Assembly (NCBI GenBank): GCA_947176065.1
Contig: CAMWPB010000017.1
Location: forward strand, 1-64,000
Reading direction: 5' to 3'
Source: an uncultured Lachnospiraceae bacterium
Lineage (GTDB): Bacteria > Bacillota > Clostridia > Lachnospirales > Lachnospiraceae
Length of the DNA: 64,000 bases
The position numbers and the translations under genes are program-made. This document shows, piece by piece, positions 50,663 to 59,655 of this stretch; within the stretch, counting starts at the first letter, position 1, and every line of letters starts with the position of its first letter. The notes beneath the pieces are model-generated. The model saw only the letters and a list, made by a program, of their open reading frames with translations. It was not told the DNA's origin and searched no databases.

Positions 50663-52663
50663 ATGATCAGAATACACAGAAGAATTTCCGAGGCTGTTAC
50701 AATGTTGACCCTGGCGGCGCTTGTATTGACAGGGTGTACTTCGGAGGCCAGCAACATAGGAAAAGCCAAGGACAAAAACGGAAAACCGGATGTGGTGGAC
50801 ACAGGCTTTACGCTTTCCACCGTGGGAAGCTATGACTCTGCGGATACAGCGGTTGTTCTGTCTACGGACCCGGATAACAAGGCGGTGTCCCTCATCAATA
50901 TGAATACCGGGAAGCAGTATACCCTCTATTATGACGGGACTACTTATGTGAAGGATAAATATGATGGTCCTATGACGATTTCCCAGATCAAGGCGGGGGA
51001 TGTGGTGGATGTCACTTTCTTAAAGGGTAAGAAAAAACTTGCCAGCATCAAGCGTTCCCCGGAGGCCTGGGTGTTTGACGAGGTATATAATTATGATCTG
51101 GCGGGTGCGAACAAGACGGCCAGCATCGGCTCCCAGACCTATTCCCTGCCTGACAGCGCCGTTGTTTTATCGGAAGGCCGACGTGTGGAGGCAGGCGAGG
51201 TGGTGTCGCAGGACGTGGTTACGATCTCCGGCATTGACCATAAGATTTACAGTGTAAACGTGGATAAGGGCCACGGGTATCTGCGCCTGAAAAACGACCA
51301 GCCCCTTCTCGGCGGCTGGATTGAGGTGGGGAACAGCGTGATCCGGCCGATTACGGAGGACATGCTTCTCACGGTGCCGGAGGGCAGCTATCAGGTAGTG
51401 CTTTCCAACAAGAACGTAGGCTGTGTAAAAGAGATAACGGTGGAGCGTGACAAGGAAGTGGTGCTCGACGTGAGCGATCTGGAAATTGCGGAAGACGCCG
51501 TCGGAAAAATTCTTTTTACGGTGGAGCCGGAGAGCGCGAAGGTCAGTGTGGACGGTAAGCCCGTGGATATCAGTAAGGCTGTAGAGTTAAAATACGGGAT
51601 TCACCAGATACAGGCGGAAGCGAACGGATACGATACTTTGATCAAACATATTCAGGTGGGATCGGAGTATGCTACAATCTCCTTTAAACTGGAGGAGAGC
51701 CGGAAGAACGACAGTGAAAATTCCGTCAGCGGCAACACGACGACTTCCGATCGGATTCCATGGCAGGATACCTTGGAGACTTCCAGGGAAAACAAGCCCG
51801 GCGTCAGCGACAATACCACCAGCGTGAGTGAAAATGCGCTGGGAAGCTCCAATAATAACAAAGTGTACGTTGATTCCCCGAAGGGTGTCGAGGTATATCT
51901 GGACGGGAATTATGTGGGCATTGCGCCCGTCAGGTTCACAAAGACTGCAGGCAGGCATGAGATTACCCTGAAAAAGAGCGGTTATAAGACGAAGACCTAC
52001 ACCATTTATCTGGAAAATAACAAACAGGATGAAACGTATTCCTTCTCCGCGCTGGAAAAGGAGAATACCGGCAACAGCAATAATAAGGACGACGATGATG
52101 ATAACAATTCCGGCGGAGGTACGGTGGGAGATGACGATCCGCCGCCGCTTACCGGGAAGGTAAGCTTTACGGTTTCACCTGCAGAAGCCAAAGTCAGTGT
52201 AGACGGAAAGGAAGTTAATATAAGCGAGCCGCTGGAGTTAGATTATGGCATACATAAGATCGTTATTTCGGCAGACGGCTATGAGACCATGACGGAAGAG
52301 ATTGAGCTGACAGCGGAGAGTGCGGAGTATTCCTTTACGCTGCGGGAGAGCCAGGAGCCTGATCCGCCGGAGCCTGAAAACCCTGATGACAAGGACCCGG
52401 CGAACCCTCCCGATGAAGGTACCGAAACACCTGTGGACCCGGAGCCTGAGAACCCGGATAAGCCCACAGACCCGACAAATCCCGACGAAGGAAAGGATGA
52501 TACAAGCGGCGGTGACCAGACCGGCACAGGCAGCGATGGAACGGAAAATGGCGGCAGCAACTCCGGAACAGGCGGTACACAGGATGGACTGACTACGGAA
52601 AAAGTGGTGATCACCAAGGAAGCCCATCCGATCCGAAAATGGTTTTCGTCACTATTTAAGTAA
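50663..52663 (+). CDS. PEGA-domain lipoprotein with low-complexity acidic/proline-rich tail
   Basis: Lipobox LVLTGCTSE; PEGA repeats (FTVEPESAKVSVDGKPVDIS..., FTVSPAEAKVSVDGKEVNIS..., VYVDSPKGVEVYLDGNYVGIAP...). Confidence 0.85.
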   Translation: MIRIHRRISEAVTMLTLAALVLTGCTSEASNIGKAKDKNGKPDVVDTGFTLSTVGSYDSADTAVVLSTDPDNKAVSLINMNTGKQYTLYYDGTTYVKDKYDGPMTISQIKAGDVVDVTFLKGKKKLASIKRSPEAWVFDEVYNYDLAGANKTASIGSQTYSLPDSAVVLSEGRRVEAGEVVSQDVVTISGIDHKIYSVNVDKGHGYLRLKNDQPLLGGWIEVGNSVIRPITEDMLLTVPEGSYQVVLSNKNVGCVKEITVERDKEVVLDVSDLEIAEDAVGKILFTVEPESAKVSVDGKPVDISKAVELKYGIHQIQAEANGYDTLIKHIQVGSEYATISFKLEESRKNDSENSVSGNTTTSDRIPWQDTLETSRENKPGVSDNTTSVSENALGSSNNNKVYVDSPKGVEVYLDGNYVGIAPVRFTKTAGRHEITLKKSGYKTKTYTIYLENNKQDETYSFSALEKENTGNSNNKDDDDDNNSGGGTVGDDDPPPLTGKVSFTVSPAEAKVSVDGKEVNISEPLELDYGIHKIVISADGYETMTEEIELTAESAEYSFTLRESQEPDPPEPENPDDKDPANPPDEGTETPVDPEPENPDKPTDPTNPDEGKDDTSGGDQTGTGSDGTENGGSNSGTGGTQDGLTTEKVVITKEAHPIRKWFSSLFK

Positions 52664-52689
52664 TTGATTATACGACAATAATAGTAGAA

Positions 52690-52732
52690 AGCGTCCGATT
52701 TGGGATATGTGTCCTTAATCGGGCGCTGGTTT
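52690..52732 (+). terminator. Terminator after PEGA gene
   Basis: AGCGTCCGATT...AATCGGGCGCT then T-containing tract. Confidence 0.5.
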
Positions 52733-52752
52733 ATTTAATGAAATTTAGTGTA

Positions 52753-52781
52753 TTGCTATTGTACGTACATATTGGTATAAT
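52753..52781 (+). promoter_or_regulatory. Antitoxin promoter with palindromic operator
   Basis: TTGCTA (52753-52758), 17 bp, TATAAT (52776-52781); TGTACGTACA (52760-52769) in the spacer. Confidence 0.6.
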
Positions 52782-52824
52782 ATTTTATGAAGAAGGGACA
52801 ATAAGCTTTAAAGGAGTGACTACC

Positions 52825-53133
52825 ATGGCGACAAAATCAGCTAATTTATATGCAAGAATAGAGCCGGAAGTGAAAGAACAGGCAGAAAGCATATTGTCAG
52901 CACTCGGAATTCCAGCTTCCAGCGCGATCAACATGTTTTATAAACAGATTATTTTAAACAGAGGGCTGCCATTTGAAGTGAAGATACCTATGGCAGAATC
53001 CATTAACGTGAAACGGTTGAGTGAAGACGAACTGAATGCGGAATTAGAGAAAGGATATGCGGATATGAAAGCGGGAAAATCGAAACCTGCGAAAGAAGTA
53101 TTTGCCAGTATGCGCAAAGATTATAAAATATGA
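52825..53133 (+). CDS. RelB/DinJ family antitoxin
   Basis: KSANLYARIEPEVKEQAESILSALGIPASSAINMFYKQIILNRGLPFEV. Confidence 0.9.
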   Translation: MATKSANLYARIEPEVKEQAESILSALGIPASSAINMFYKQIILNRGLPFEVKIPMAESINVKRLSEDELNAELEKGYADMKAGKSKPAKEVFASMRKDYKI

Positions 53134-53322
53134 TTTATGAAATTATTGTCACAGAACGGGCAGAGGAGGATTTAAGAGGAATATATGAATATATTGCTTT
53201 TGAATTACTTTCGCCGGATCATGCAGTTGGACAACTTAATTTATATTTCTGATAAGGCAAAGCAAACTGTAACTATAGTGCGGGTGATATATGCAGGCCG
53301 AGATATAGAAAATCAACTTTAA
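53130..53322 (+). pseudogene. Internally deleted RelE/ParE family toxin
   Basis: ATGA overlap with antitoxin; N-part MIYEIIVTERAEEDLRGIYEYIAFELLSPDHAVGQLNLYF* then C-part DKAKQTVTIVRVIYAGRDIENQL* in a shifted frame. Confidence 0.75.
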
Positions 53323-53360
53323 ATGAATTGGTAAGTCATAAAAAGGGTGAAGGAGCACAC

Positions 53361-54065
53361 ATGTCTGAAAAACAATATACTTACGAGGAATTTCTGGAAA
53401 TTATAGCTACACTTCGCAGTGAGAACGGCTGTCCCTGGGATAAGGTTCAGACCCACGAGAGCCTGAAACCCTGTATGATGGAGGAGGCGGCCGAACTGCT
53501 TGCTTCTATCCGCATTTATAATAAGACCGGTAATCCCGAAAATATGATAGAGGAGCTTGGCGACGTTCTTCTGCAGGTAGTTATGCATGCTCAGATTGCT
53601 TCTGAGGAGGGCCTTTTTACCATGAAGGATGTGGTGAATGAGGTCAGCCGCAAAATGGTACGGCGGCATCCTCATGTTTTTGGCACGGGAGATGCGGATA
53701 CCCCCGATGAAGTGCTTGTAAACTGGGAGGAAATCAAAAAGGAAGAAAAGAAGGATAAGGACTGGGTGGAATCGCCCTTAAAGGAGATTCCGAAGGAACT
53801 CCCGTCGCTGACCAGAGCAGTCAAAGTCTTAAAGAAAATAGATAAACACTATGAGAAAGGCAGTACCTTTGAGCAGGATACGGCTGTCATCTGTGAACTG
53901 GCGGAAGCTTTAAAGAACTGTGAGCCGCAGGCGGACAACGTAAAAATAGAAACGCTTTTATCCGATATGCTTTTGCGGATCAGCGACGTGGCCAGAATTA
54001 CAAAAATACCGCAGGAACAGGCATTAGCAGATCGAATAGATGATTTAATTGAGAAATACGAATAA
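53361..54065 (+). CDS. mazG: Nucleoside triphosphate pyrophosphohydrolase MazG
   Basis: LRSENGCPWDKVQTHESLKPCMMEEAAELL; EELGDVLLQVVMHAQIA. Confidence 0.93.
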   Translation: MSEKQYTYEEFLEIIATLRSENGCPWDKVQTHESLKPCMMEEAAELLASIRIYNKTGNPENMIEELGDVLLQVVMHAQIASEEGLFTMKDVVNEVSRKMVRRHPHVFGTGDADTPDEVLVNWEEIKKEEKKDKDWVESPLKEIPKELPSLTRAVKVLKKIDKHYEKGSTFEQDTAVICELAEALKNCEPQADNVKIETLLSDMLLRISDVARITKIPQEQALADRIDDLIEKYE

Positions 54066-54135
54066 ATTTTCTGACAATAGGAGATTATTTTATAAATATA
54101 GGACTAACAACGCGGACTGGTTGCCGACAAACCCG

Positions 54136-54164
54136 AAAAATGCCGTAAAAAAGGCATTTTTTTC
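54136..54164 (+). terminator. Terminator upstream of HU gene
   Basis: AAAAATGCC-GTAAAAAA-GGCATTTTTTT. Confidence 0.65.
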
Positions 54165-54193
54165 TTGACATGCCGGGTAAAAGCAGATATAAA
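54165..54193 (+). promoter_or_regulatory. HU gene promoter
   Basis: TTGACA (54165-54170), 17 bp, TATAAA (54188-54193). Confidence 0.75.
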
Positions 54194-54259
54194 TATGTAT
54201 AGACGGTTTCCAAGAGAAGCTAAAATAATACGATAACTCATTTAAGAGGAGGAGTTCAA

Positions 54260-54535
54260 ATGAACAAAACAGAGTTAGTTGCAGCAATGGCTGATCAGGC
54301 AGGCTTATCTAAGAAAGATGCAGAAAAGGCTTTAAAGGCATTCACGGACGTGGTTGCTGATGAGTTAAAGAAAGATGGCAAGGTGCAGTTAGTTGGTTTC
54401 GGTACTTTCGAGGTTTCCAAGAGAGCAGCCAGAGAGGGCAGAAATCCTCAGAGCGGCGCTGTTATGAAGATCGCAGCATCCAAGGCTCCTAAGTTTAAGG
54501 CTGGTAAGGCTTTAAAGGATATGCTCAACGCATAA
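54260..54535 (+). CDS. HU family DNA-binding protein
   Basis: MNKTELVAAMADQAGLSKKDAEKALKAFTDVV; GFGTFEVSKRAAREGRNPQSG. Confidence 0.97.
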   Translation: MNKTELVAAMADQAGLSKKDAEKALKAFTDVVADELKKDGKVQLVGFGTFEVSKRAAREGRNPQSGAVMKIAASKAPKFKAGKALKDMLNA

Positions 54536-54608
54536 TTGAATTTTTGGAGACAGATCAGGCCTGTATGCACTGCATACGGGTCTTTCTTTATTATGAAGGA
54601 GGTATAAA

Positions 54609-54851
54609 ATGCGACTGGACAAATACTTAAAGGTGTCAAGACTGATCAAACGCCGTACGGTGGCCAACGAGGCCTGCGATGCGGGCAGGGTTCTTATTAA
54701 TGACAGACCCGCGAAGGCTTCCGCCAATGTAAAGGCAGGAGACATTATAACAATACAGTTTGGCAACAAAGAGGTAAAGGTGGAAGTGCTCGATGTGCAG
54801 GAAACGGTGCGCAAGGAGGAGGCAAAGGAGCTGTTCCGTTACCTCACATAG
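54609..54851 (+). CDS. rqcP: S4-domain RNA-binding protein (RqcP/YabO-like)
   Basis: MRLDKYLKVSRLIKRRTVANEACDAGRVLINDRPAKASANVKAGD. Confidence 0.9.
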   Translation: MRLDKYLKVSRLIKRRTVANEACDAGRVLINDRPAKASANVKAGDIITIQFGNKEVKVEVLDVQETVRKEEAKELFRYLT

Positions 54852-54928
54852 GGCACGAAAGAGACATATTTTTGAGAGAGGAGACATACACTGAACCAGT
54901 ACCATAATTATGGTATAGGAGGGCGTGT

Positions 54929-55219
54929 ATGGAAGATTTGAATCATGGCGGTAAACGGCCGCATAAGCTGATGCTTACGGGCAGAAGAACCTGTGCACTG
55001 ACAGGTGTAAACGATGTGCTTTCCTTTGATGTGAATGAGATTTTACTGGAAACAGAGCAGGGGATGCTGATGATCAGGGGAGGAGAGCTGCATGTCAGCA
55101 GGCTTTCCCTGGATAAGGGCGAAGTAGATATCGACGGGCGGATCGACAGTTTTACTTACTCGGAAACCGCAGGGTACGGGGCAAAAGGCGAGTCCCTGTT
55201 GGCGAGATTGTTTAAGTAA
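54929..55219 (+). CDS. yabP: Sporulation protein YabP
   Basis: KLMLTGRRTCALTGVNDVLSFDVNEILLETEQGMLMIRGGELHVSRLSLDKGEVDIDGRI; synteny. Confidence 0.93.
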   Translation: MEDLNHGGKRPHKLMLTGRRTCALTGVNDVLSFDVNEILLETEQGMLMIRGGELHVSRLSLDKGEVDIDGRIDSFTYSETAGYGAKGESLLARLFK

Positions 55220-55241
55220 TAACGCGGGAGAAGGGTAAGAT

Positions 55242-55730
55242 ATGAGCCGGGAGATCGTGCAGGAGCTTACTTTTTTTACACATTCCGTCATTATGGGACT
55301 GGTCATCACCTTTATCTATGACTGGATCCGTGTGCTTCGCAGGCTTTTCAAACATGGGACGGTCTTAATGTCGGCGGAAGATTTTTTATTCTGGCTGGCC
55401 TGCGGGATCGGCGTTTTCTACATGCTCTACAGGGAGAACGATGGGACGCTCCGGTGGTTTGCGGTTCTGGGTGCCGCAATCGGTATGTTTTTTTATAAGC
55501 TGGTTGTCCGGGATGCATTTATAAATGTTATGTCAACGTGCCTACACAAGATCATGTGGTCTGTTTTTCGTCTCCTACAATTTGTGCTAAAACCCCTGAA
55601 ACGCTTGATTTATGCGGGGAAAACGTTTGTTCTTTACCTGGGAAGAAAATTGAAAAAGTGTAAAGAATTTATTAAAAAACGGTTGACGGGTTTTATAAAA
55701 ACCATTAGAATGGTTTTATGTAAACGCTAA
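55242..55730 (+). CDS. yabQ: Spore cortex biosynthesis protein YabQ
   Basis: Hydrophobic N-terminus; FLFWLACGIGVFYMLYRENDGTLRWFAVLGAAIGMFFYK; between yabP and divIC. Confidence 0.9.
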   Translation: MSREIVQELTFFTHSVIMGLVITFIYDWIRVLRRLFKHGTVLMSAEDFLFWLACGIGVFYMLYRENDGTLRWFAVLGAAIGMFFYKLVVRDAFINVMSTCLHKIMWSVFRLLQFVLKPLKRLIYAGKTFVLYLGRKLKKCKEFIKKRLTGFIKTIRMVLCKR

Positions 55731-55758
55731 TTGTGGGGAGAGGGGAAAGTTTCACGGC

Positions 55759-56064
55759 ATGGCAAGAAAAGCAGCATATCGTAAAAGACGTCAGAACAGG
55801 CTGGCCATGCTTTTAGTTACCACAGTAGTGTTGATGATGATGCTCGTGGTCACCTTTAAAAGTGTGGAGCTGCGGGAGAAGCGCCAGTTTTACATGGATA
55901 GGGAAGAGGCGCTGATCCGGGAAATAGAAGCGGAAGAAGCGAGATCCGCGGAAATTGAAGAGTATGGAAAGTATACGCAGACTAAGAAATTCGTCGAGGA
56001 AGTGGCGAAGGAGAAGCTGGGTCTGGTGTATGAAGGCGAAATTATTTTTAAAGATGAGAAGTAA
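55759..56064 (+). CDS. divIC: Septum formation initiator DivIC/FtsB family
   Basis: Single TM then coiled coil; FVEEVAKEKLGLVYEGEIIFK. Confidence 0.9.
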   Translation: MARKAAYRKRRQNRLAMLLVTTVVLMMMLVVTFKSVELREKRQFYMDREEALIREIEAEEARSAEIEEYGKYTQTKKFVEEVAKEKLGLVYEGEIIFKDEK

Positions 56065-56140
56065 CGGCACCTATTTATTGCAGCCGGAAAGATTAACTGC
56101 AGGGCCGTAAAACAGGATGCAAATAAATAAATTTTGATGG

Positions 56141-56174
56141 CGAGTAGGGGAAAATTTCCCCTACTCGATTTTTG
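56141..56174 (+). terminator. Terminator after divIC
   Basis: CGAGTAGGGGAAA-ATTTCCCCTACTCG then ATTTTT. Confidence 0.75.
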
Positions 56175-56276
56175 GAATAAAACACATCAACTTTTCATAT
56201 ATATGTGTAAGACGGGTTTTGCGGGCTTTTTTCGCTTCGCCCGGACAGGCAGTATTGACATATATGGAGGCGGTGT

Positions 56277-57512
56277 GTGATGAAGAAACGGACAAACTTA
56301 AGGGAAGACGACAGAATAGATGTGATACCGGAGTATGGGAGACAGAAGCTGTTAGCTTATGCGGAATCTTTCCGGGATCTGGCGGATTTGTTTGAGGACA
56401 TTCAGACGGAGGATGGGCTCTCCGGGGAAGAGCCTGCGGACAGGCAGGAATACTTATGCAGGCGGCGTCTGCAGGAAAGTCAGGGGCTTCTGGCGGAGCA
56501 TTTAAAGGAGATGGCGCGTATTCTCGCGGTGACAGCCAGAGAAACCTGCCGCTGCCGGCCCATGGGGGAACGGCGGTATAAGCAGATGGCGGCGCTGCTT
56601 CGGGAGTCCGGCATCATGCTGAAAGATTTTCTGGAGCTGGAGCACGAGGACGGCCATCGGGAGATCAGTCTTGTAATGAGGCAGGTAGGCGGTAAATACG
56701 CGCATTTCGGAGAGATGGAGTATATTTCCACGGAGGATGTGGCGGATTACATATCGGTGGCTATGAACCGCAGGCTTTGCGCAGCGAAAAATACGCCCGC
56801 CTATCTTGCGGCGGAGTATAATACGTACTATTTTCTGGAGGAGCCGCCTTATCATCTGCTGACAGGCTTTGCAAAGGCGGTGAAGGAGACGGAAAAGGTG
56901 TCTGGGGACAGCTATTCCTTTTTTGAATCGGATACGGGGCGGCTTCTGGTACTGCTATCGGACGGTGTCGGCTCCGGGGAAAAAGCCTGTCGGGAGTCCG
57001 GCCGGGTGGTTGAGATGATGGAACGCCTTCTGGAGGCAGGATTCGGTAAGGAGCCCGCGGTGCAGATGGTAAACGGGGCAATGGCGGCGGCAGGACAGGA
57101 GCAGGTTATGTCCACGCTGGATGTCTGCGACATTGACCTTTATACGGGAAATTGTGAGTTCGTGAAAGTGGGGGCGGCCAGCACCTATATTAAAAGAGGG
57201 CGGCTGGTGGACAGGCTTTCCTCAAGAAATCTGCCGCTGGGGGTTTTCTGGCAGATGACGCCGGAAATACAGAATCGGACGCTGCAGAGCGGAGATTATG
57301 TGATTATGCTCTCGGACGGGGTGCTTGACGCGCTTTCGGAAGGCATCGGTGAGGAGGCGCTGCCGGAAATTATCGGCAGGATGGAATACAGCAATCCGGG
57401 AGAAATTGCGAATCAGATTCTGGCTTATGCGATCGGCCAGAGCCGGGGGCGGATTCGGGATGATATGACAGTGCTTGTGACGGGAATCTGGGATCAGGAA
57501 GGTTCCCTGTAA
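56277..57512 (+). CDS. SpoIIE-family PP2C phosphatase without N-terminal membrane domain
   Basis: KVSGDSYSFFESDTGRLLVLLSDGVGSGEKACRES; VIMLSDGVLDAL; RDDMTVLVTGIW; located divIC-spoIIE-tilS; no hydrophobic segment. Confidence 0.85.
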   Translation: MMKKRTNLREDDRIDVIPEYGRQKLLAYAESFRDLADLFEDIQTEDGLSGEEPADRQEYLCRRRLQESQGLLAEHLKEMARILAVTARETCRCRPMGERRYKQMAALLRESGIMLKDFLELEHEDGHREISLVMRQVGGKYAHFGEMEYISTEDVADYISVAMNRRLCAAKNTPAYLAAEYNTYYFLEEPPYHLLTGFAKAVKETEKVSGDSYSFFESDTGRLLVLLSDGVGSGEKACRESGRVVEMMERLLEAGFGKEPAVQMVNGAMAAAGQEQVMSTLDVCDIDLYTGNCEFVKVGAASTYIKRGRLVDRLSSRNLPLGVFWQMTPEIQNRTLQSGDYVIMLSDGVLDALSEGIGEEALPEIIGRMEYSNPGEIANQILAYAIGQSRGRIRDDMTVLVTGIWDQEGSL

Positions 57513-57540
57513 TCGGGAGCAGTGAACGGACAGGCGAAGG

Positions 57541-59151
57541 ATGAAGGAAAAATTCTATGAAAAAGTAAAACAATATATGAATGTTCATGGCATGGCAAAG
57601 CCGGGCGACTGCATCGTGGCCGGTGTTTCCGGGGGTGCGGATTCGGTCTGTATGCTGCATTTGCTGATGCGGCTGCAAAGGGAGATTCCGTTCCGGCTGG
57701 CGGTGGTGCATGTGAATCATGGACTGCGCCCAGAGGCCGGGGAGGACGCCGCTTATGTGGAAAAGCTGTGCGGACAGTGGGGGATTCCGTATCATCTGCG
57801 GGAAGTGGATATGGCAGGCTACGCGGCGGCGCACAGACTGTCGGAGGAGGAGGCCGGGCGTCTGCTCCGCTATCAGGCGTTTCATGAGGTGCTTGGGGAA
57901 ATCAGGGCCGGGGCCAGAGGCAGGATTGCGGTGGCCCATAATGCGGACGACAGGGCGGAAACCATGCTCTTCCATATGTTCCGGGGCAGCGGCTTAAAGG
58001 GACTTTCGTCGATCCGTCCGGTCAGGGAATCGGTCATACGGCCGCTTTTGAGTGTCAGCCGCGGGCAGATTGAAGCCTATCTTGCAGAGGCGGGGCTTGG
58101 CTGGCGGGAGGATGTTACCAACGGCGAGGACGTTTACGCCCGCAATAAAATCAGGCACCACATACTGCCCTTTGCGCAGCGGGAGATTTGCGGCGGGGCG
58201 GTTTCGCACATGGGAGAGCTGGCGGATATTCTGGCGGAGACAGAGAATTATCTGGCGCGGGAAACAGAGCGGCTTTACGACATATATGTGCAGGAGGATC
58301 TGGAGAGAAAACCTGGCGGGCGCGGGACAGCGGATGCGGCCGATGAGACGGGGAACCTGTACGGGGAAGTGAAGATAGGGCTTAATGGGTTCCGGGCAGA
58401 GGATGTGGTGATGCGAAAGCGCATACTTCTGCGCGCGCTGGAAAGAATGACGCCTTATCGGAAAGACATTACCGCACGTCATGTCGCGGGAATGCTGGAG
58501 CTTACGGAGAAAGACGGCAGCAAGGAGCTTTTTCTGCCGTACGGGATCAGAGCCGTCAAGGAATATGATACGCTGTTCCTGCGGCGGATAGAGGCGGTGC
58601 ATGGCGCAGGAATGCAGACAGGGGAAGAGGAGAGCGGCCCGGGGCAGCAGGCGGCGGTATATAGGAGTTTGCCGGAGATCTGTATTGCGGAGTCCGCGCT
58701 TGAGACGGGCGTTCCCGTGGAATTTCCTGTCTCGGATACCGGCAGCTTTACGTTTATTCTGTGGGAGACGGCTTTTCTTCCGGCAGCGTCTTTTTTCTAC
58801 AGAAAGGAACAAAATATTCCCGAAAATAGATATACGAAATGGTTTGATTATGATAAAATAACTACGTCTTTATTCCTGCGGGCCAGAAAGCCGGGAGATT
58901 ATCTTACGATAGACGACGCACTTCACACCCAGTCTGTAAAGCAGTACATGATTAATGAAAAAATTCCCAAGGCCCAAAGGGACGGCATGTATCTGCTGGC
59001 GGACGGCGCCCATATTCTCTGGGTGCCCGGATACCGTGTGAGCAGACAGTACCGGGTGGAGAAAAATACAAGACGTATCCTGGAGGTACGTCTAAGAGGA
59101 GGAAACGATGGCGGAACGGATAGAGGTATTGCTGACGGAGGAAGAGGTTGA
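57541..59151 (+). CDS. tilS: tRNA(Ile)-lysidine synthase TilS
   Basis: CIVAGVSGGADSVCMLHLL; VVHVNHGLRPEAGEDAAYVE; AHNADDRAETMLFHMFRGSGLKGL. Confidence 0.94.
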   Translation: MKEKFYEKVKQYMNVHGMAKPGDCIVAGVSGGADSVCMLHLLMRLQREIPFRLAVVHVNHGLRPEAGEDAAYVEKLCGQWGIPYHLREVDMAGYAAAHRLSEEEAGRLLRYQAFHEVLGEIRAGARGRIAVAHNADDRAETMLFHMFRGSGLKGLSSIRPVRESVIRPLLSVSRGQIEAYLAEAGLGWREDVTNGEDVYARNKIRHHILPFAQREICGGAVSHMGELADILAETENYLARETERLYDIYVQEDLERKPGGRGTADAADETGNLYGEVKIGLNGFRAEDVVMRKRILLRALERMTPYRKDITARHVAGMLELTEKDGSKELFLPYGIRAVKEYDTLFLRRIEAVHGAGMQTGEEESGPGQQAAVYRSLPEICIAESALETGVPVEFPVSDTGSFTFILWETAFLPAASFFYRKEQNIPENRYTKWFDYDKITTSLFLRARKPGDYLTIDDALHTQSVKQYMINEKIPKAQRDGMYLLADGAHILWVPGYRVSRQYRVEKNTRRILEVRLRGGNDGGTDRGIADGGRG

Positions 59152-59632
59152 TAAACGGATTCAGGAAATCGGTGATCAGATTTCCAGGGATTATGCCGGA
59201 AAACAGGTGCATCTGGTGTGCGTGTTAAAGGGCGGCAGCTTTTTTATGTGCGAGCTGGCCAAGCGGATTACAGTGCCGGTGTCTATTGACTTTATGTCGG
59301 TGTCCAGCTACGGCGGGGATACCAAGTCGAGCGGTGTAGTCAGGATTGTGAAGGATCTGGATGAATCCCTGAAGGACAAGCATGTGATCGTGATAGAGGA
59401 TATCGTGGATTCCGGGCGGACACTGAGTTATCTGTTGGATATGCTTCGGAGCAGGGGGCCTTTGGATGTGAGGCTCTGTACGCTTCTGGACAAGCCGGAC
59501 AGACGTGTGGTGGATGTGAAGGTGGATTACACGGGCTTTGAGATCCCCGATGAGTTTGTGGTGGGATATGGTCTGGATTACGACCAGAAGTACCGCAACC
59601 TGCCTTATATCGGAATGGTGAAATTTGACTGA
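59108..59632 (+). CDS. hpt: Hypoxanthine phosphoribosyltransferase
   Basis: VCVLKGGSFFMCELAKRI; VIVIEDIVDSGRTLSYLLDMLRSR. Confidence 0.95.
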   Translation: MAERIEVLLTEEEVDKRIQEIGDQISRDYAGKQVHLVCVLKGGSFFMCELAKRITVPVSIDFMSVSSYGGDTKSSGVVRIVKDLDESLKDKHVIVIEDIVDSGRTLSYLLDMLRSRGPLDVRLCTLLDKPDRRVVDVKVDYTGFEIPDEFVVGYGLDYDQKYRNLPYIGMVKFD

Positions 59633-59655
59633 GATTGGAGTAGAGGAATTACTGA

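Noticed and set aside
52279-52627. Overlapping minus-strand ORFs rich in S/G/P/V opposite the PEGA tail
   Set aside because: Products of the low-complexity repeat read in reverse; no independent coding evidence.
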